Source: an uncultured Bacteroidaceae bacterium (GTDB taxonomy: Bacteria > Bacteroidota > Bacteroidia > Bacteroidales > Bacteroidaceae). Taken from it: DNA of 64,000 bases. Positions 28,300 to 38,296 of the stretch are shown piece after piece. The translations under genes were made by a program, and so were the position numbers. The stretch covers positions 1 to 64,000 of the forward strand of contig CAJOCU010000010.1 of assembly GCA_905233765.1 (NCBI GenBank), in the 5' to 3' direction. Position 1 is the stretch's first letter. Each line of letters starts with the position of its first letter. The notes under the pieces are model-generated. The model was not told the DNA's origin. It did no database searches and saw only the letters and a list, made by a program, of their open reading frames with translations.

Positions 28300-29493
28300 A
28301 TGAAAAATTTTTGTTGGTTCGCCACTGCACTTGTCGTGTGGGCGTTATGCCTTTCATCGCTGTTCTCCTGTGGACAAACAAGGCGACAAGGGAGAGGTGC
28401 AGGTTCGGCGTCTTTCGTCGCAGATAGTATGTGGAATATTACTTATGCCAAAGGATTCCGCGTGCGAGTTCTGGAAAATGGCGTGAAGCTGGTGGATGTG
28501 GCCGATCCTCAGACTGATGAGGATAGAATGCCCGTGAGCTATCACTTTGCATTAGTGCCCAAGTCCATTGACAAGAACACGCTCACCCCTCCACTCTCCG
28601 AGCTCTACCCCGAATATACACTCGTTAATGTGCCAGTAGAACGAACCCTGGTGATGACAATGCTGCAGTTATCAAACTTCACGGCATTGAATGCTCTTGA
28701 TGTGGTTTATGGTATCACGGGGACAAAGAACCTATTTAATAAAGATGTACGCGCGCGCGTAGAAGATGGTCGTATCGTGAAGATAGGCATGGAGGGCAAC
28801 TTTGACACAGAGCTCATCCTGGCTGCAAATCCAGAGGTAATCTTCATCTCCCCATTCAAACGTGGAGGCTATGACACCATCAAGGAAACAGGCATCACAC
28901 TGATTCCACACCTCGGCTACAAGGAGCTTGACCCTTTAGGGCAGGCTGAATGGATTAAGTTCGTCGGTCTCTTTCTGGGTATGGAGACAACGGCCGATTC
29001 TATCTTTTCAGGCATAGAAGAACGCTACCACCAGCTGAAAGCCACAGTACAGAACGCGACCAGCGACACCCCCACCGTCTTCTCGGGCGAGATGCATGGA
29101 GGAAACTGGTATGCTGTTGGCGGCCGTAACTCACTGGCACAGCTCTTCCGCGATGCAGGTGCAGCCTATGTCATCAAGGATGATAACACAGGCGGTGTGA
29201 ACATCGAGTTCGAGGAGCTTTATTCCCTTGCCGCCGACGCCGATTACTGGCGCATCCTCAACAGCTTCCCCGGCGACTTTTCCTATGAAGCATTGAAAGC
29301 CAGCGAACCTCGCAACGAGCTTTTTCGTGCATTTCGCGAGAAGAAGGTCATCTATTGCAACATGAAGCAGACGCCTTACTATGAGCTCTCGCCGGTCTCA
29401 CCCGACATCCTCCTCGCCGACCTCATTGCCATCTTCCATCCAGAACTCATGCCCGCTGACTACGAACCAACCTTTTACCGCCTGTTGAAATGA
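28300..29493 (+). CDS. ABC transporter periplasmic substrate-binding protein (BtuF/FepB-like)
   Basis: 397 aa lipoprotein; VVYGITGTKNLFN...AANPEVIFISPF...; cobalamin neighbourhood. Confidence 0.75.
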   Translation: MKNFCWFATALVVWALCLSSLFSCGQTRRQGRGAGSASFVADSMWNITYAKGFRVRVLENGVKLVDVADPQTDEDRMPVSYHFALVPKSIDKNTLTPPLSELYPEYTLVNVPVERTLVMTMLQLSNFTALNALDVVYGITGTKNLFNKDVRARVEDGRIVKIGMEGNFDTELILAANPEVIFISPFKRGGYDTIKETGITLIPHLGYKELDPLGQAEWIKFVGLFLGMETTADSIFSGIEERYHQLKATVQNATSDTPTVFSGEMHGGNWYAVGGRNSLAQLFRDAGAAYVIKDDNTGGVNIEFEELYSLAADADYWRILNSFPGDFSYEALKASEPRNELFRAFREKKVIYCNMKQTPYYELSPVSPDILLADLIAIFHPELMPADYEPTFYRLLK

Positions 29494-31268
29494 TTGTCAT
29501 CTTTGGCGGCACCACAGAAGGTCGTAAAGCGGTGGAGGTTCTGGAGGAGGCCGGACAATCCTTCTACTACTCCACGAAGACAGGCGAGCAAACACTCTCC
29601 TTACATCACGGCGTATCCATCAATGGAGAAAAAGATAGCCAAGCCATGCAACAGTTTTGCAGTGAGCACGACATCCGCCTGCTCATCGATGCTGCTCATC
29701 CCTTTGCCACCCAACTACATGAAACGGTGGCCGAGGTGGCAAAAGCTTTGCACCTACCACTTATCCGCTACGAGCGCATCTACCCGCCTCACACCGATGA
29801 CATCACATGGTGTCACGACTATGACGACGCTATTCAAAAATTAGAGATTTCCGGCATCGAAACACTGCTTATGCTGACAGGCGTGCAAACTATCGAACGC
29901 CTAAAGCCCTATTGGCAGAAGCATCACTGCTGGTGTCGCATCCTCGACCGCGATACATCCCGACAGCTGGCTGCCAAACATGGATTCCCCAAAGAGCGGC
30001 TCATTTATTATCCCTTGAACGATGAAGATAATGCCCCCTCCAACGAGGAGATGGAAGAGGAATATCTGATTACATCGCTGCATCCACAGGCCATTCTCAC
30101 CAAAGAAAGCGGCCTCAGCGGTGGTTTTCATGCAAAGGTCGCAGCCGCTCTCCATGCCAGGGTTAAGGTCTTTGTCGTGGAACGTCCGCGTCTGTCCTAC
30201 CAGTCCTATCATCTCGTCAATGGCCCACATGGACTCCGTCGAACCGTTGAACACTTACTCCCAGACTTTTTCCCTCTAAAAAGCGGACTTACCACTGGCA
30301 CCTGTGCCACCGCTGCCGCTGTGGCTGCCACGCATCGGCTGTTACATCACAAGATGCCGGCAGAAGTTCCTGTCATCCTACCCAATGGCGAAACCATTTC
30401 CGTGCGTGTCGGTTATGGCAGCGACTATGCTTTCTGCATCAAGGATGCCGGCGATGACCCAGATGTCACGAATGGCATAGAGATTCGCGCGACAGCAGAA
30501 ACAGCCGAATCCTTCGACATTTGTGCAGGTGTAGGCATTGGCACTTTCACACTGCCTGGTTTTGACTACCCTCCTGGTGAGCCAGCCATCAACAAAGGGC
30601 CTCGCCAAATGATCCGCGACAACATTGCGGAGTCCGTGCGAATATCGCTTTCAGTCCCCGGAGGTGCTGAGATAGCCCGTCGCACTTTCAATCCTCGTCT
30701 TGGCATTGAAGGCGGCATCTCCATCATCGGCGTCTCTGGCATCGTGAAGCCTTTCAGCGAAGAGGCTTTCATCGAAAGCATCCGCAAATGTATGCAGGTG
30801 GCCAAAGCCTCTGGCACAGACCGCGTTGTCATCGGTAGCGGTGCCAAAAGCGAGGGTTCCCTGCGCGCCCGCTACCCCGACCTCCCGAGGCTGGCCTTCG
30901 TGCAATACGGCAATTTCATCGGCGAGACACTGCGCATGGCGGATGAGCAAGCCATTGCCAACGTCACCCTTGGCATCATGCTCGGGAAAGCTGTGAAGCT
31001 CGCTGCAGGGCAACTTGACACCCACAGCCGTAAGGCCACCATGGACAAAGTCTTCATTCAGCAGATGCTCGACGAAGCCCGTTGCGGGTTGTCTATCGCA
31101 GACGTTCCTCTCACCCTCGCACGAGAGCTCTGGGAACTTATCCCCGCCGAGAAACACAATGCATTTGCACGTGTCGTCGTTCGCCATTGCATGACACATT
31201 GCCGTCCACTCCTCCCCCAATCCTCCCTCACCATCCTCTTGATTGATGAGAACGGAAACATCTATTAG
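29490..31268 (+). CDS. Fusion: precorrin-6A reductase (CbiJ/CobK) + cobalt-precorrin-5B C1-methyltransferase (CbiD)
   Basis: N-terminal IFGGTTEGRKAVEVLEEAG...IDAAHPFA; C-terminal LKSGLTTGTCATAAAVAA...VVIGSGAKSEG. Confidence 0.9.
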   Translation: MIVIFGGTTEGRKAVEVLEEAGQSFYYSTKTGEQTLSLHHGVSINGEKDSQAMQQFCSEHDIRLLIDAAHPFATQLHETVAEVAKALHLPLIRYERIYPPHTDDITWCHDYDDAIQKLEISGIETLLMLTGVQTIERLKPYWQKHHCWCRILDRDTSRQLAAKHGFPKERLIYYPLNDEDNAPSNEEMEEEYLITSLHPQAILTKESGLSGGFHAKVAAALHARVKVFVVERPRLSYQSYHLVNGPHGLRRTVEHLLPDFFPLKSGLTTGTCATAAAVAATHRLLHHKMPAEVPVILPNGETISVRVGYGSDYAFCIKDAGDDPDVTNGIEIRATAETAESFDICAGVGIGTFTLPGFDYPPGEPAINKGPRQMIRDNIAESVRISLSVPGGAEIARRTFNPRLGIEGGISIIGVSGIVKPFSEEAFIESIRKCMQVAKASGTDRVVIGSGAKSEGSLRARYPDLPRLAFVQYGNFIGETLRMADEQAIANVTLGIMLGKAVKLAAGQLDTHSRKATMDKVFIQQMLDEARCGLSIADVPLTLARELWELIPAEKHNAFARVVVRHCMTHCRPLLPQSSLTILLIDENGNIY

Positions 31269-31271
31269 CAC

Positions 31272-31892
31272 ATGTTGAAAAACTATCATACTCCTAACGT
31301 CATTGAGGCGGGCTGTGACGAAGCGGGCCGCGGTTGTTTGGCAGGTCCTGTTTTTGCTGCTGCCGTCATCCTGCCTCCCGACTTTCACAACGATGTCCTC
31401 AACGATTCTAAACAACTGACAGAGCATCAGCGTTATGCCCTGCGCGAGATCATCGAGCGCGAAGCAGTGGCATGGGCTGTTGCCGAGTGTTCTCCTGCAG
31501 AAATCGATAAGATGAACATCCTGCGTTGCTCCATATTAGCTATGCATCGTGCCCTGGACCGCCTTGTCGTCCGCCCCGCACATATTCTGGTTGATGGCAA
31601 TCGCTGGTATCCCTATCACCCCTCTTCTCTTAGCGCTCCTATCCCCGCCGACACGATTGTCAAGGGTGATGCCACCTACATGAGCATCGCTGCCGCCAGC
31701 ATCCTCGCCAAGACCTACCGCGACGACCGCATGAAGGCGTTGGCCAAGGAGTACCCCCAATACGGTTGGGACAAGAACATGGGCTATCCCGCCAAGGCCC
31801 ATCGCGATGCCATCAGACAGTATGGTCCCACGCCGCACCATCGCATGACCTTCCGTCTGCTTCCTGAGGAGCAGCTCACGCTTGACTTTTAA
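31272..31892 (+). CDS. rnhB: Ribonuclease HII
   Basis: 206 aa; [24 protein letters not shown]. Confidence 0.95.
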   Translation: MLKNYHTPNVIEAGCDEAGRGCLAGPVFAAAVILPPDFHNDVLNDSKQLTEHQRYALREIIEREAVAWAVAECSPAEIDKMNILRCSILAMHRALDRLVVRPAHILVDGNRWYPYHPSSLSAPIPADTIVKGDATYMSIAAASILAKTYRDDRMKALAKEYPQYGWDKNMGYPAKAHRDAIRQYGPTPHHRMTFRLLPEEQLTLDF

Positions 31893-31907
31893 AAAAGGCG
31901 AGGTTCG

Positions 31908-33047
31908 TCAGGCGAGGTGCTTGCAATAACAGCGTCGCCGCTTCACATACTCAGGCGACATGGCTTCCCACTGCGTCAACTCGCGCATATTATACTCCAA
32001 TTGAGGTCCCGTCTCGGCCCACCGGATACCCAGCTGGTTATAGAGACCTATGAGATTCTCGAAGAAAAGGGCATTGACACCCATCGCCTGATAATCGGGT
32101 CGCACGCCTATAAGAAGCATCTCGGCACTCCCCTCGTTCTTCCATTTTAACGCTTTCAACAGATGGAACCACCCGAAAGGCCACAGGCTACCCTTGGCCT
32201 TCTGCATGGCGTGGGAGAGGCAGCCCATCGTAACAGCGACGCCCACCACTTCATCTTTGTCGTTCAAGATGATGGGGACCATGCGCAGGTCTATAAGACT
32301 CAAGTATTTGTCGATAAACAAATCCACTTGCTTAGGCGACAGCTCGGAGTAGCCGAAAAGAGGTGAATAGGCTTGGTTCAGAAGGTCAAATATCTTATGG
32401 CCCAGGCCATTCTTGCGTATTCCTCGCATCGTGGGCTTAATGACCCTCAGATGCATCCTTTGCTTTGCGTAATTCGCTACACGGGCATACTTTTCGGGCA
32501 CCTGCTCAGGGATGGTCACGCGAATTTGCACCCAGTCCGCTTCCTTCTCAAAGCCTAGCGCTTCCATGTGGCGAGGATAGTACTCCGGATTGTAGATGGT
32601 GCTCATCGTGCCAGTCAGGTGGAAATCATCAACGAGCATTCCCTCCTTGTCAAAGTCGGTGATACCCATTGGTCCCTGCAGCGAGGTCATTCCATAAGCA
32701 CGTCCCCACTCCGCAACAGCCTCCAGAAGAGCTTTGGACACCGCTAAGTCATCTATGAACTCGATCATGGAGAATCTGGCGTTCTGCACCTTCCATTTCT
32801 CATTGGCATGGTGGTTGATAATGCCCACGATGCGCCCAACGGGTTCTGCATCGCGATAAGCCACCCATGCCTGCACATCAGAGAATTCCAGCCCCGGGTT
32901 CGACTTCGCATCAAAGAACTCTCGAATGTCACTCTCAAGATCAGGGACATATTGCGGGCAATCCTTATAGATACGATAAACGATGCGGATGAAGTCATTC
33001 ATCTCCCTTTGAGAGGCGACAGGAACGACGCGGATAGAAGTGGACAT
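31908..33047 (-). CDS. GNAT-like N-acetyltransferase family protein
   Basis: 379 aa; CPQYVPDLESDIREFFDAKSNP...GRIVGIINHHAN. Confidence 0.6.
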   Translation of the reverse strand: MSTSIRVVPVASQREMNDFIRIVYRIYKDCPQYVPDLESDIREFFDAKSNPGLEFSDVQAWVAYRDAEPVGRIVGIINHHANEKWKVQNARFSMIEFIDDLAVSKALLEAVAEWGRAYGMTSLQGPMGITDFDKEGMLVDDFHLTGTMSTIYNPEYYPRHMEALGFEKEADWVQIRVTIPEQVPEKYARVANYAKQRMHLRVIKPTMRGIRKNGLGHKIFDLLNQAYSPLFGYSELSPKQVDLFIDKYLSLIDLRMVPIILNDKDEVVGVAVTMGCLSHAMQKAKGSLWPFGWFHLLKALKWKNEGSAEMLLIGVRPDYQAMGVNALFFENLIGLYNQLGIRWAETGPQLEYNMRELTQWEAMSPEYVKRRRCYCKHLA

Positions 33048-33068
33048 TTCTGGAGAGGGTCTAGTGAG

Positions 33069-34718
33069 TTATTTTCTGTTGAAGATCAGCCGCATTGTGC
33101 CGACGTAGCGAGCATTCTTACCCATCTGGTTGTCAGGAATGGCGATTCCATCGATGTTCTTTATCAGTTGAGGGCTGGCGAAATAGGTGTGACTGTGGCC
33201 ACCTATGACGATGTCGATGTTTCGCGTGGCGGGGATCAATTCCTCATCGCTGACGCCTGCGATGCTCCATCCGAGGTGGGAGAGACAGATCACGAGGTCG
33301 CACTTCTCCGTATTCCTTAAATAGTCCGCCACGGGTTGTGCGGCTGCGATGGGATCCGTGAAGCGCACGCCCTCACAGGTGTGGGCGGCCACGAGGCCCT
33401 CCAGCTGTGGCGACACACCAAGGATGCCTATCTTCAGCCCTGCACGCTTGATGATCACGTAGGGTTTGACCAATCCCTCCACGGGTGTGCCCGTGAAATC
33501 ATAGTTACAGCACACGATGGGGAACTGCGCCATTCGGAAGATGCGTGCCATGTTGTCGAGTCCGAAGTCAAACTCATGGTTGCCAATGGCGGCTGCGTCA
33601 TAGCGCATCAGATTCATCAGCCCCACCTCCACGTCGCCGTGGTAAAGGCTGTAGTATGCGGAGCCCTGTGAGAAGTCTCCGGCATCCACGAGCAACAGGT
33701 TGGGCTCAGCCTTCCGCAGGTCGCGCAGGAGGGCGGCACGGCGCAGATAACCACCCTTGTCGGCCTGTGCAGTGTCAGCCAACAGCGGGCTGAGGGGCTC
33801 GATGCAGGAGTGGGTGTCGTTGGTGTGTACCAGCAGGAGCTCTTTGGTTTTGCCGCTGCCTGTCTGGGAAGCGACGGGCAGCCTCTGCTCGGGTCCGCCC
33901 ACCTCTTTGCTGGAAGCGTGCTTCACCTTCTCCGGCCATTCGCCTTCCTCCGCGATGACAACGCGCCCCTCAATGCGGGCCGTTGCTTTCCGGCCTTGCT
34001 GCCAGAGGTCCTGGATATAGTTGATGAGCGTTTGGCGCACCGTTTCTTTCGTGTCGATTCGCTCGACTGCGTTCTTGAGCGCATAGAGTTTATCGTTACC
34101 TTCTGCCAGATAGTCCAGCGTCACAAGGGTATAGATACTATCCGCCTTGATGGGTTTACCGCCAACGGTGGCAGCCTTCAGGTATCCATTACGAGTGCCT
34201 ACGATGCGCACACTGCTGCTGACGCCCTCGCCATAGACAGCTGCAATGTTCTGCATGAGCTGTTGCACATCGGTGCCCTGCATCTTCAATACCGTGAAAT
34301 AATTATTGAAAGGCGAGATGGCCAGGACATCACCCTGTCGAACAGTGTCCTTCGGCATGGCAGCCCGCAAGCCGCCGATATTGCAGATTCCCAAGTCAGG
34401 GTGATAGCCCATGCGCTCCCCCGTAGCAACCAATGCATCGGCGACCCAATTGCTCAACAAGCTCTCGGGCCTGTCTGCGGTCATATACTGCTCACTCAGC
34501 CCGACGGGCGGCCTCCGCAGGCTATCCACACCCACCGTGAATGGAGCGATGAAGGTGGCGGCAGCCTGCAACGGCTGCACATCAAGCGTCCTGGTAATCT
34601 CTATGCGATGAGGCTCAACGCTTTGCAACGCATACTGATGACTCTTGCAGGAAGAGAGCAGAGCGCAGAGCGCAAGTGAAACGTATAGGACGAAAAGTGA
34701 AGAATGAGCTGTTCTCAT
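33069..34718 (-). CDS. 5'-nucleotidase C-terminal domain fused upstream of a metallophosphatase domain (permuted UshA-like)
   Basis: Lipoprotein N-terminus; 5_nucleotid_C-like NIGGLRAAMPKDTVRQGDVLAISPFNN first, then LLVHTNDTHSCIEP...DAGDFSQGS...GNHEFDFG. Confidence 0.85.
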   Translation of the reverse strand: MRTAHSSLFVLYVSLALCALLSSCKSHQYALQSVEPHRIEITRTLDVQPLQAAATFIAPFTVGVDSLRRPPVGLSEQYMTADRPESLLSNWVADALVATGERMGYHPDLGICNIGGLRAAMPKDTVRQGDVLAISPFNNYFTVLKMQGTDVQQLMQNIAAVYGEGVSSSVRIVGTRNGYLKAATVGGKPIKADSIYTLVTLDYLAEGNDKLYALKNAVERIDTKETVRQTLINYIQDLWQQGRKATARIEGRVVIAEEGEWPEKVKHASSKEVGGPEQRLPVASQTGSGKTKELLLVHTNDTHSCIEPLSPLLADTAQADKGGYLRRAALLRDLRKAEPNLLLVDAGDFSQGSAYYSLYHGDVEVGLMNLMRYDAAAIGNHEFDFGLDNMARIFRMAQFPIVCCNYDFTGTPVEGLVKPYVIIKRAGLKIGILGVSPQLEGLVAAHTCEGVRFTDPIAAAQPVADYLRNTEKCDLVICLSHLGWSIAGVSDEELIPATRNIDIVIGGHSHTYFASPQLIKNIDGIAIPDNQMGKNARYVGTMRLIFNRK

Positions 34719-34814
34719 GCCTAAAATGCTTTATGACGGGGCAAAGATACAATAATTTTTCATCACATATTACATTTTTCTCTGAATCTTTTCTTCTCTT
34801 TTAATTTTTATCCG

Positions 34815-34822
34815 TACCTTTG
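34815..34822 (+). promoter_or_regulatory. -7 box TACCTTTG for rplS
   Basis: tccgTACCTTTGcgcc ~92 nt upstream of rplS. Confidence 0.65.
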
Positions 34823-34914
34823 CGCCCGCTTTCCGCATGGGTCGCTGGCAGGATGCAGAGTTCCCTGTTATGCCCTTGCAGGACCGACAACAACAATTTA
34901 AACCATTCACAACA

Positions 34915-35283
34915 ATGGCAGATCTGATTAAAATTGCTGAAGAAGCATTTGCTACGGGCAAGACCTACCCCAAGTTCAAGGCAGGTGACACCGTGACCGT
35001 GGCTTACAAAATTGTCGAGGGTAACAAAGAGCGCATCCAGCTGTATCGCGGTGTTTGCATCAAGATCAGCGGTCATGGCGACCAGAAGCGTTTCACAGTT
35101 CGCAAGATGAGCGGCACCGTGGGCGTAGAGCGCATCTTCCCCATCACTAGTCCTAACATCGACAGCATCACCGTCAACAAGGTCGGTAAGGTGCGTCGCG
35201 CTAAGCTCTATTATCTCCGTGGCCTCACGGGTAAGAAAGCCCGCATCGCCGAGAAGAAGGTTGCAGTACCTGCAGAAGATTAA
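34915..35283 (+). CDS. rplS: 50S ribosomal protein L19
   Basis: Supplied ORF trimmed to [38 protein letters not shown]. Confidence 0.96.
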   Translation: MADLIKIAEEAFATGKTYPKFKAGDTVTVAYKIVEGNKERIQLYRGVCIKISGHGDQKRFTVRKMSGTVGVERIFPITSPNIDSITVNKVGKVRRAKLYYLRGLTGKKARIAEKKVAVPAED

Positions 35284-35309
35284 GCGAGGGACCTCACAAC
35301 GAAAAGCAA

Positions 35310-35345
35310 GAGGCTGTGTCCACCACGACACAGCCTCTCTTTTTG
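35310..35345 (+). terminator. Rho-independent terminator after rplS
   Basis: gaggctgtgtc-caccac-gacacagcctc followed by tcttttt. Confidence 0.85.
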
Positions 35346-35573
35346 TTAAGCACGAGTATGCAAGAAAAAGTTTTGCGTACTCTTATATACACCACAGCCG
35401 CCAATGCCCTCGTGATGGGGCATTGTCGGCAGGTGATTGTTGGGGTAGCAGCGGAAAAGCGGGGCAATCAATATTGCGCCGCCCGCTGCGACCGAGGCAG
35501 AGCTCTTCTGCCGAGGACGGGGGACAGCCCAGAGGCTGTAAAAAAGGCGGGGAAATGGGCGCGGTCTTATGGG

Positions 35574-35641
35574 GTTTACCACGCGTGGTAAACGCGTGAA
35601 GACCGCGGTCTTCCGTCGAGTTCCACCGGTGGAACTCGACG
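35574..35641. repeat. Three perfect palindromes with centres exactly 22 bp apart
   Basis: gtttaccacgcgtggtaaac (35574-35593), gaagaccgcggtcttc (35598-35613), cgtcgagttccaccggtggaactcgacg (35614-35641); centres 35583.5, 35605.5, 35627.5. Confidence 0.9.
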
Positions 35642-35717
35642 AGAAGAGTAGGAGCAGTGGAAGACGTGATTGAAGAGGGGGTTACTCGAGTATAATGATG
35701 AAGGTATGTAAAACTCC

Positions 35718-36059
35718 CTAGGATGAGAGTTTGTACTCGAGCGGAGTCATGCTGGTGAGGCGCTTGAAGTATTTCGAGAAGATGCTGGGGTTGGGGAAGT
35801 CCAGGTCGTCCGAGATTTGCTTCAGGCTGAGGTTGGTGTGGCGCAGCTTGACCTTGATTTCCATGATAATAGCGCGGTCGATCCATTCCTGAGCGGTGAC
35901 GCCGCTGACCTGATGGACAAGCGTTCCAAGGTAGCGTTCCGTGAGGCAGAGGCGATCGGCATAGAAGGCAATCTGGTGCTCTCGTGGCTCATCTATGGTA
36001 TCACGTGCCAGGGTTCGCTCCTGTGGGTCTATCTTCTGGCGATGCTGCTTGGCTCTCAC
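35718..36059 (-). CDS. AraC-type HTH domain protein lacking a sensor domain
   Basis: 113 aa; ERYLGTLVHQVSGVTAQEWIDRAI...LSLKQISDDLDFPNPSIFSKYFKRLTSMTPLEYK; GTG start overlaps the manC-like stop. Confidence 0.75.
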   Translation of the reverse strand: MRAKQHRQKIDPQERTLARDTIDEPREHQIAFYADRLCLTERYLGTLVHQVSGVTAQEWIDRAIIMEIKVKLRHTNLSLKQISDDLDFPNPSIFSKYFKRLTSMTPLEYKLSS

Positions 36060-37147
36060 TCCTTCAGGACATCAAGGTGAGCTAGCGTCTGGAGGCGACG
36101 CATGGCAGCGGCATCATTCTTTGGACAGATCATCAGAACGCCATTCTCTTCCGCGACGACAAAATCATTGAGTCCACTGATTGCGGCAAGGTGTCCTGAC
36201 GGCAAACGAACGATATTGCCCGTGGCATTGTCGAAGAGCGTTTCGCTGTGGAGTGACACGTTGCCACGTCCGTCTGTTTTGATGTCCAAAGGCGGGTGTG
36301 GAGTGTTATTCTGCTGAGCGTGGAGCATATCGGTGGCTATGCCCTCCCATGTTCCCACATCTGCCCAACCATAGTGACATTTCTGGACATAGCTGTGACC
36401 GGTATGCTCCAGAACTGCATGTTCCATTGACAAGTTGGGGAGGACTGCATAGGACTCTAGCGAAGGGAAGACGTCCTGATATTCTGGTACATGCTTGATG
36501 ATGTTGTGTAGCATGTAATGGGCTCCGAAGACGAAGAGGCCTGTGTTCCACAGGAACTCGCCGCTGTCCATAAACATCTGGGCAAAATCCAAGTTTGGCT
36601 TTTCGGTAAAGGTCTTGACACGGTATATGCGCTGTTCTTGATCGATGGTTTCACCCATCTGCACATAACCATACCCTATTTCGGGTCGTGTGGGAGGCAC
36701 GCCCATATTGATGACCCCAGGACTCTTTGCGACTACATCTAGCGCGTGGAGGATGTCGCCCATGAAAAGGTCGTCGCCATAGATGACTTGGTCGGCAGGT
36801 GACACTGCGATGCATGCCTCCGGGCACAAATCTGATATCACCGTTGTTGCCAGCGTTATGGGCGCCAACGTCCCACGCCGAACAGGTTCGGCAAGGATCT
36901 GTTCGCGTGGAAGTTGTGGAAGCTGATCTTGCAGAATGGGGATGAAGGACGCCATCGTGCTGATATAGATATGGTCAGCACGGATGAAACGCGCGAAACG
37001 ATCGTAGGTGCGCTGAATCAACGTGCGCCCCGTGCCTCCAAAGTCCATAAATTGTTTTGGGTACGTTGCGCGACTGGCAGGCCATAATCGGCTGCCAATG
37101 CCCCCTGCTAGAATAAGGCAGAAATAGTTCTCTGATAAGGGTTTCAT
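36056..37147 (-). CDS. manC: Mannose-1-phosphate guanylyltransferase
   Basis: FCLILAGGIGSRLWPASRATYPKQFMDFGG; trimmed to MKPLSENY. Confidence 0.9.
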   Translation of the reverse strand: MKPLSENYFCLILAGGIGSRLWPASRATYPKQFMDFGGTGRTLIQRTYDRFARFIRADHIYISTMASFIPILQDQLPQLPREQILAEPVRRGTLAPITLATTVISDLCPEACIAVSPADQVIYGDDLFMGDILHALDVVAKSPGVINMGVPPTRPEIGYGYVQMGETIDQEQRIYRVKTFTEKPNLDFAQMFMDSGEFLWNTGLFVFGAHYMLHNIIKHVPEYQDVFPSLESYAVLPNLSMEHAVLEHTGHSYVQKCHYGWADVGTWEGIATDMLHAQQNNTPHPPLDIKTDGRGNVSLHSETLFDNATGNIVRLPSGHLAAISGLNDFVVAEENGVLMICPKNDAAAMRRLQTLAHLDVLKE

Positions 37148-37242
37148 TGTATTTAAAGGTTCTTTTTCATCTATTTCTACCGCTAAGGTACAGCCTTTTT
37201 CAATACATCCCAAACTTCCTATCCTTAAAAATCTCTAAAACG

Positions 37243-38271
37243 TCATTCTTTTCTGCGGAACAGCACAGCAGCAATGACTGGGGCGCCAACGAGGGCGGTG
37301 ACGGAATTGACTGGGAGTGCACCTTCAAAGCCGGGCATGCGTGCTATGAGGTTACAGAGGAGTGCCAAGGCGCCGCCAAAGAGGAGGGTGGCAGGCATGA
37401 GGATGCGATGATCGCTGGAGCGGAAAAGGGCACGGGCGAGATGTGGCACAGCAAGTCCAATGAACATGATAGGACCACAGTAGGCCGTGACTATGGCAAC
37501 GAGGACTCCTGACGAGAGAATGACAAGGGTGCGGGCACGTCGTATGTTCAGTCCCAGATTGCGCGCATAGGCATCCCCTAATAAGAGCAGGTTCATGGTC
37601 TTCACGAGCAACATGCTCAATGGCAGCAGGATGACCATGAGGGTGACGAAGAGTACCATCTGATCACCCGACACGCGGGCGAAGGAGCCGAGTCCCCAGA
37701 CGACATAGGCCTTGATATCCTCCTCGTTGGAGAAGAACTTTAGCACACCGATGATGGCATTGGCCAGGTATCCAATCATGACACCGATAATGAGCAACGT
37801 AACACCTGACTCCACACGTTGTGCCACCCACATGATGAACCCCATCACCGCCAATGCTCCCAGGATGGCAGCCACACTCATCGCCACATCGCCAAGGTAG
37901 CCCAAACGACTCAGGGCTACACCACCGAGAGAACCAGACATCAGTACCACCAAGGCCACGCCCAGCGATGCGCCGTTGGAGATGCCGAGAACCGAGGGGC
38001 CAGCCAGCGGATTACGAAACACCGTCTGCATCTGCAGACCACTCACAGCCAGGCCTGCACCAGCCATCAAAGCCGTCAACGCCTGCGGTACACGCGAGTT
38101 CCAGATAATGTTTGAGGCAATTGAAGCCTCACCTCCGCCCGTTAGGGAGGGGGGAGCGAGCAGAATGCTGAGGACTTCGGACATGGGGATGTGTACCGTA
38201 CCCAACAGCAAATTCAGCACGAAGAGTACGGCGATTAGCGCAACGAGCAATAGGAAATATATCTTCTTCAT
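37243..38271 (-). CDS. FecCD/BtuC-family ABC transporter permease
   Basis: 342 aa, multi-TM; RVPQALTALMAGAGLAVSGLQMQTVFRNPLAGPSVLGISNGASLG. Confidence 0.9.
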   Translation of the reverse strand: MKKIYFLLLVALIAVLFVLNLLLGTVHIPMSEVLSILLAPPSLTGGGEASIASNIIWNSRVPQALTALMAGAGLAVSGLQMQTVFRNPLAGPSVLGISNGASLGVALVVLMSGSLGGVALSRLGYLGDVAMSVAAILGALAVMGFIMWVAQRVESGVTLLIIGVMIGYLANAIIGVLKFFSNEEDIKAYVVWGLGSFARVSGDQMVLFVTLMVILLPLSMLLVKTMNLLLLGDAYARNLGLNIRRARTLVILSSGVLVAIVTAYCGPIMFIGLAVPHLARALFRSSDHRILMPATLLFGGALALLCNLIARMPGFEGALPVNSVTALVGAPVIAAVLFRRKE

Positions 38272-38296
38272 TGTTGTTTAACCAACTTATTCTTAT

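Noticed and set aside
35316-35591. 91-aa ORF downstream of rplS
   Set aside because: Begins inside the rplS terminator and runs toward the palindrome array; no domain or coding signal recognised.
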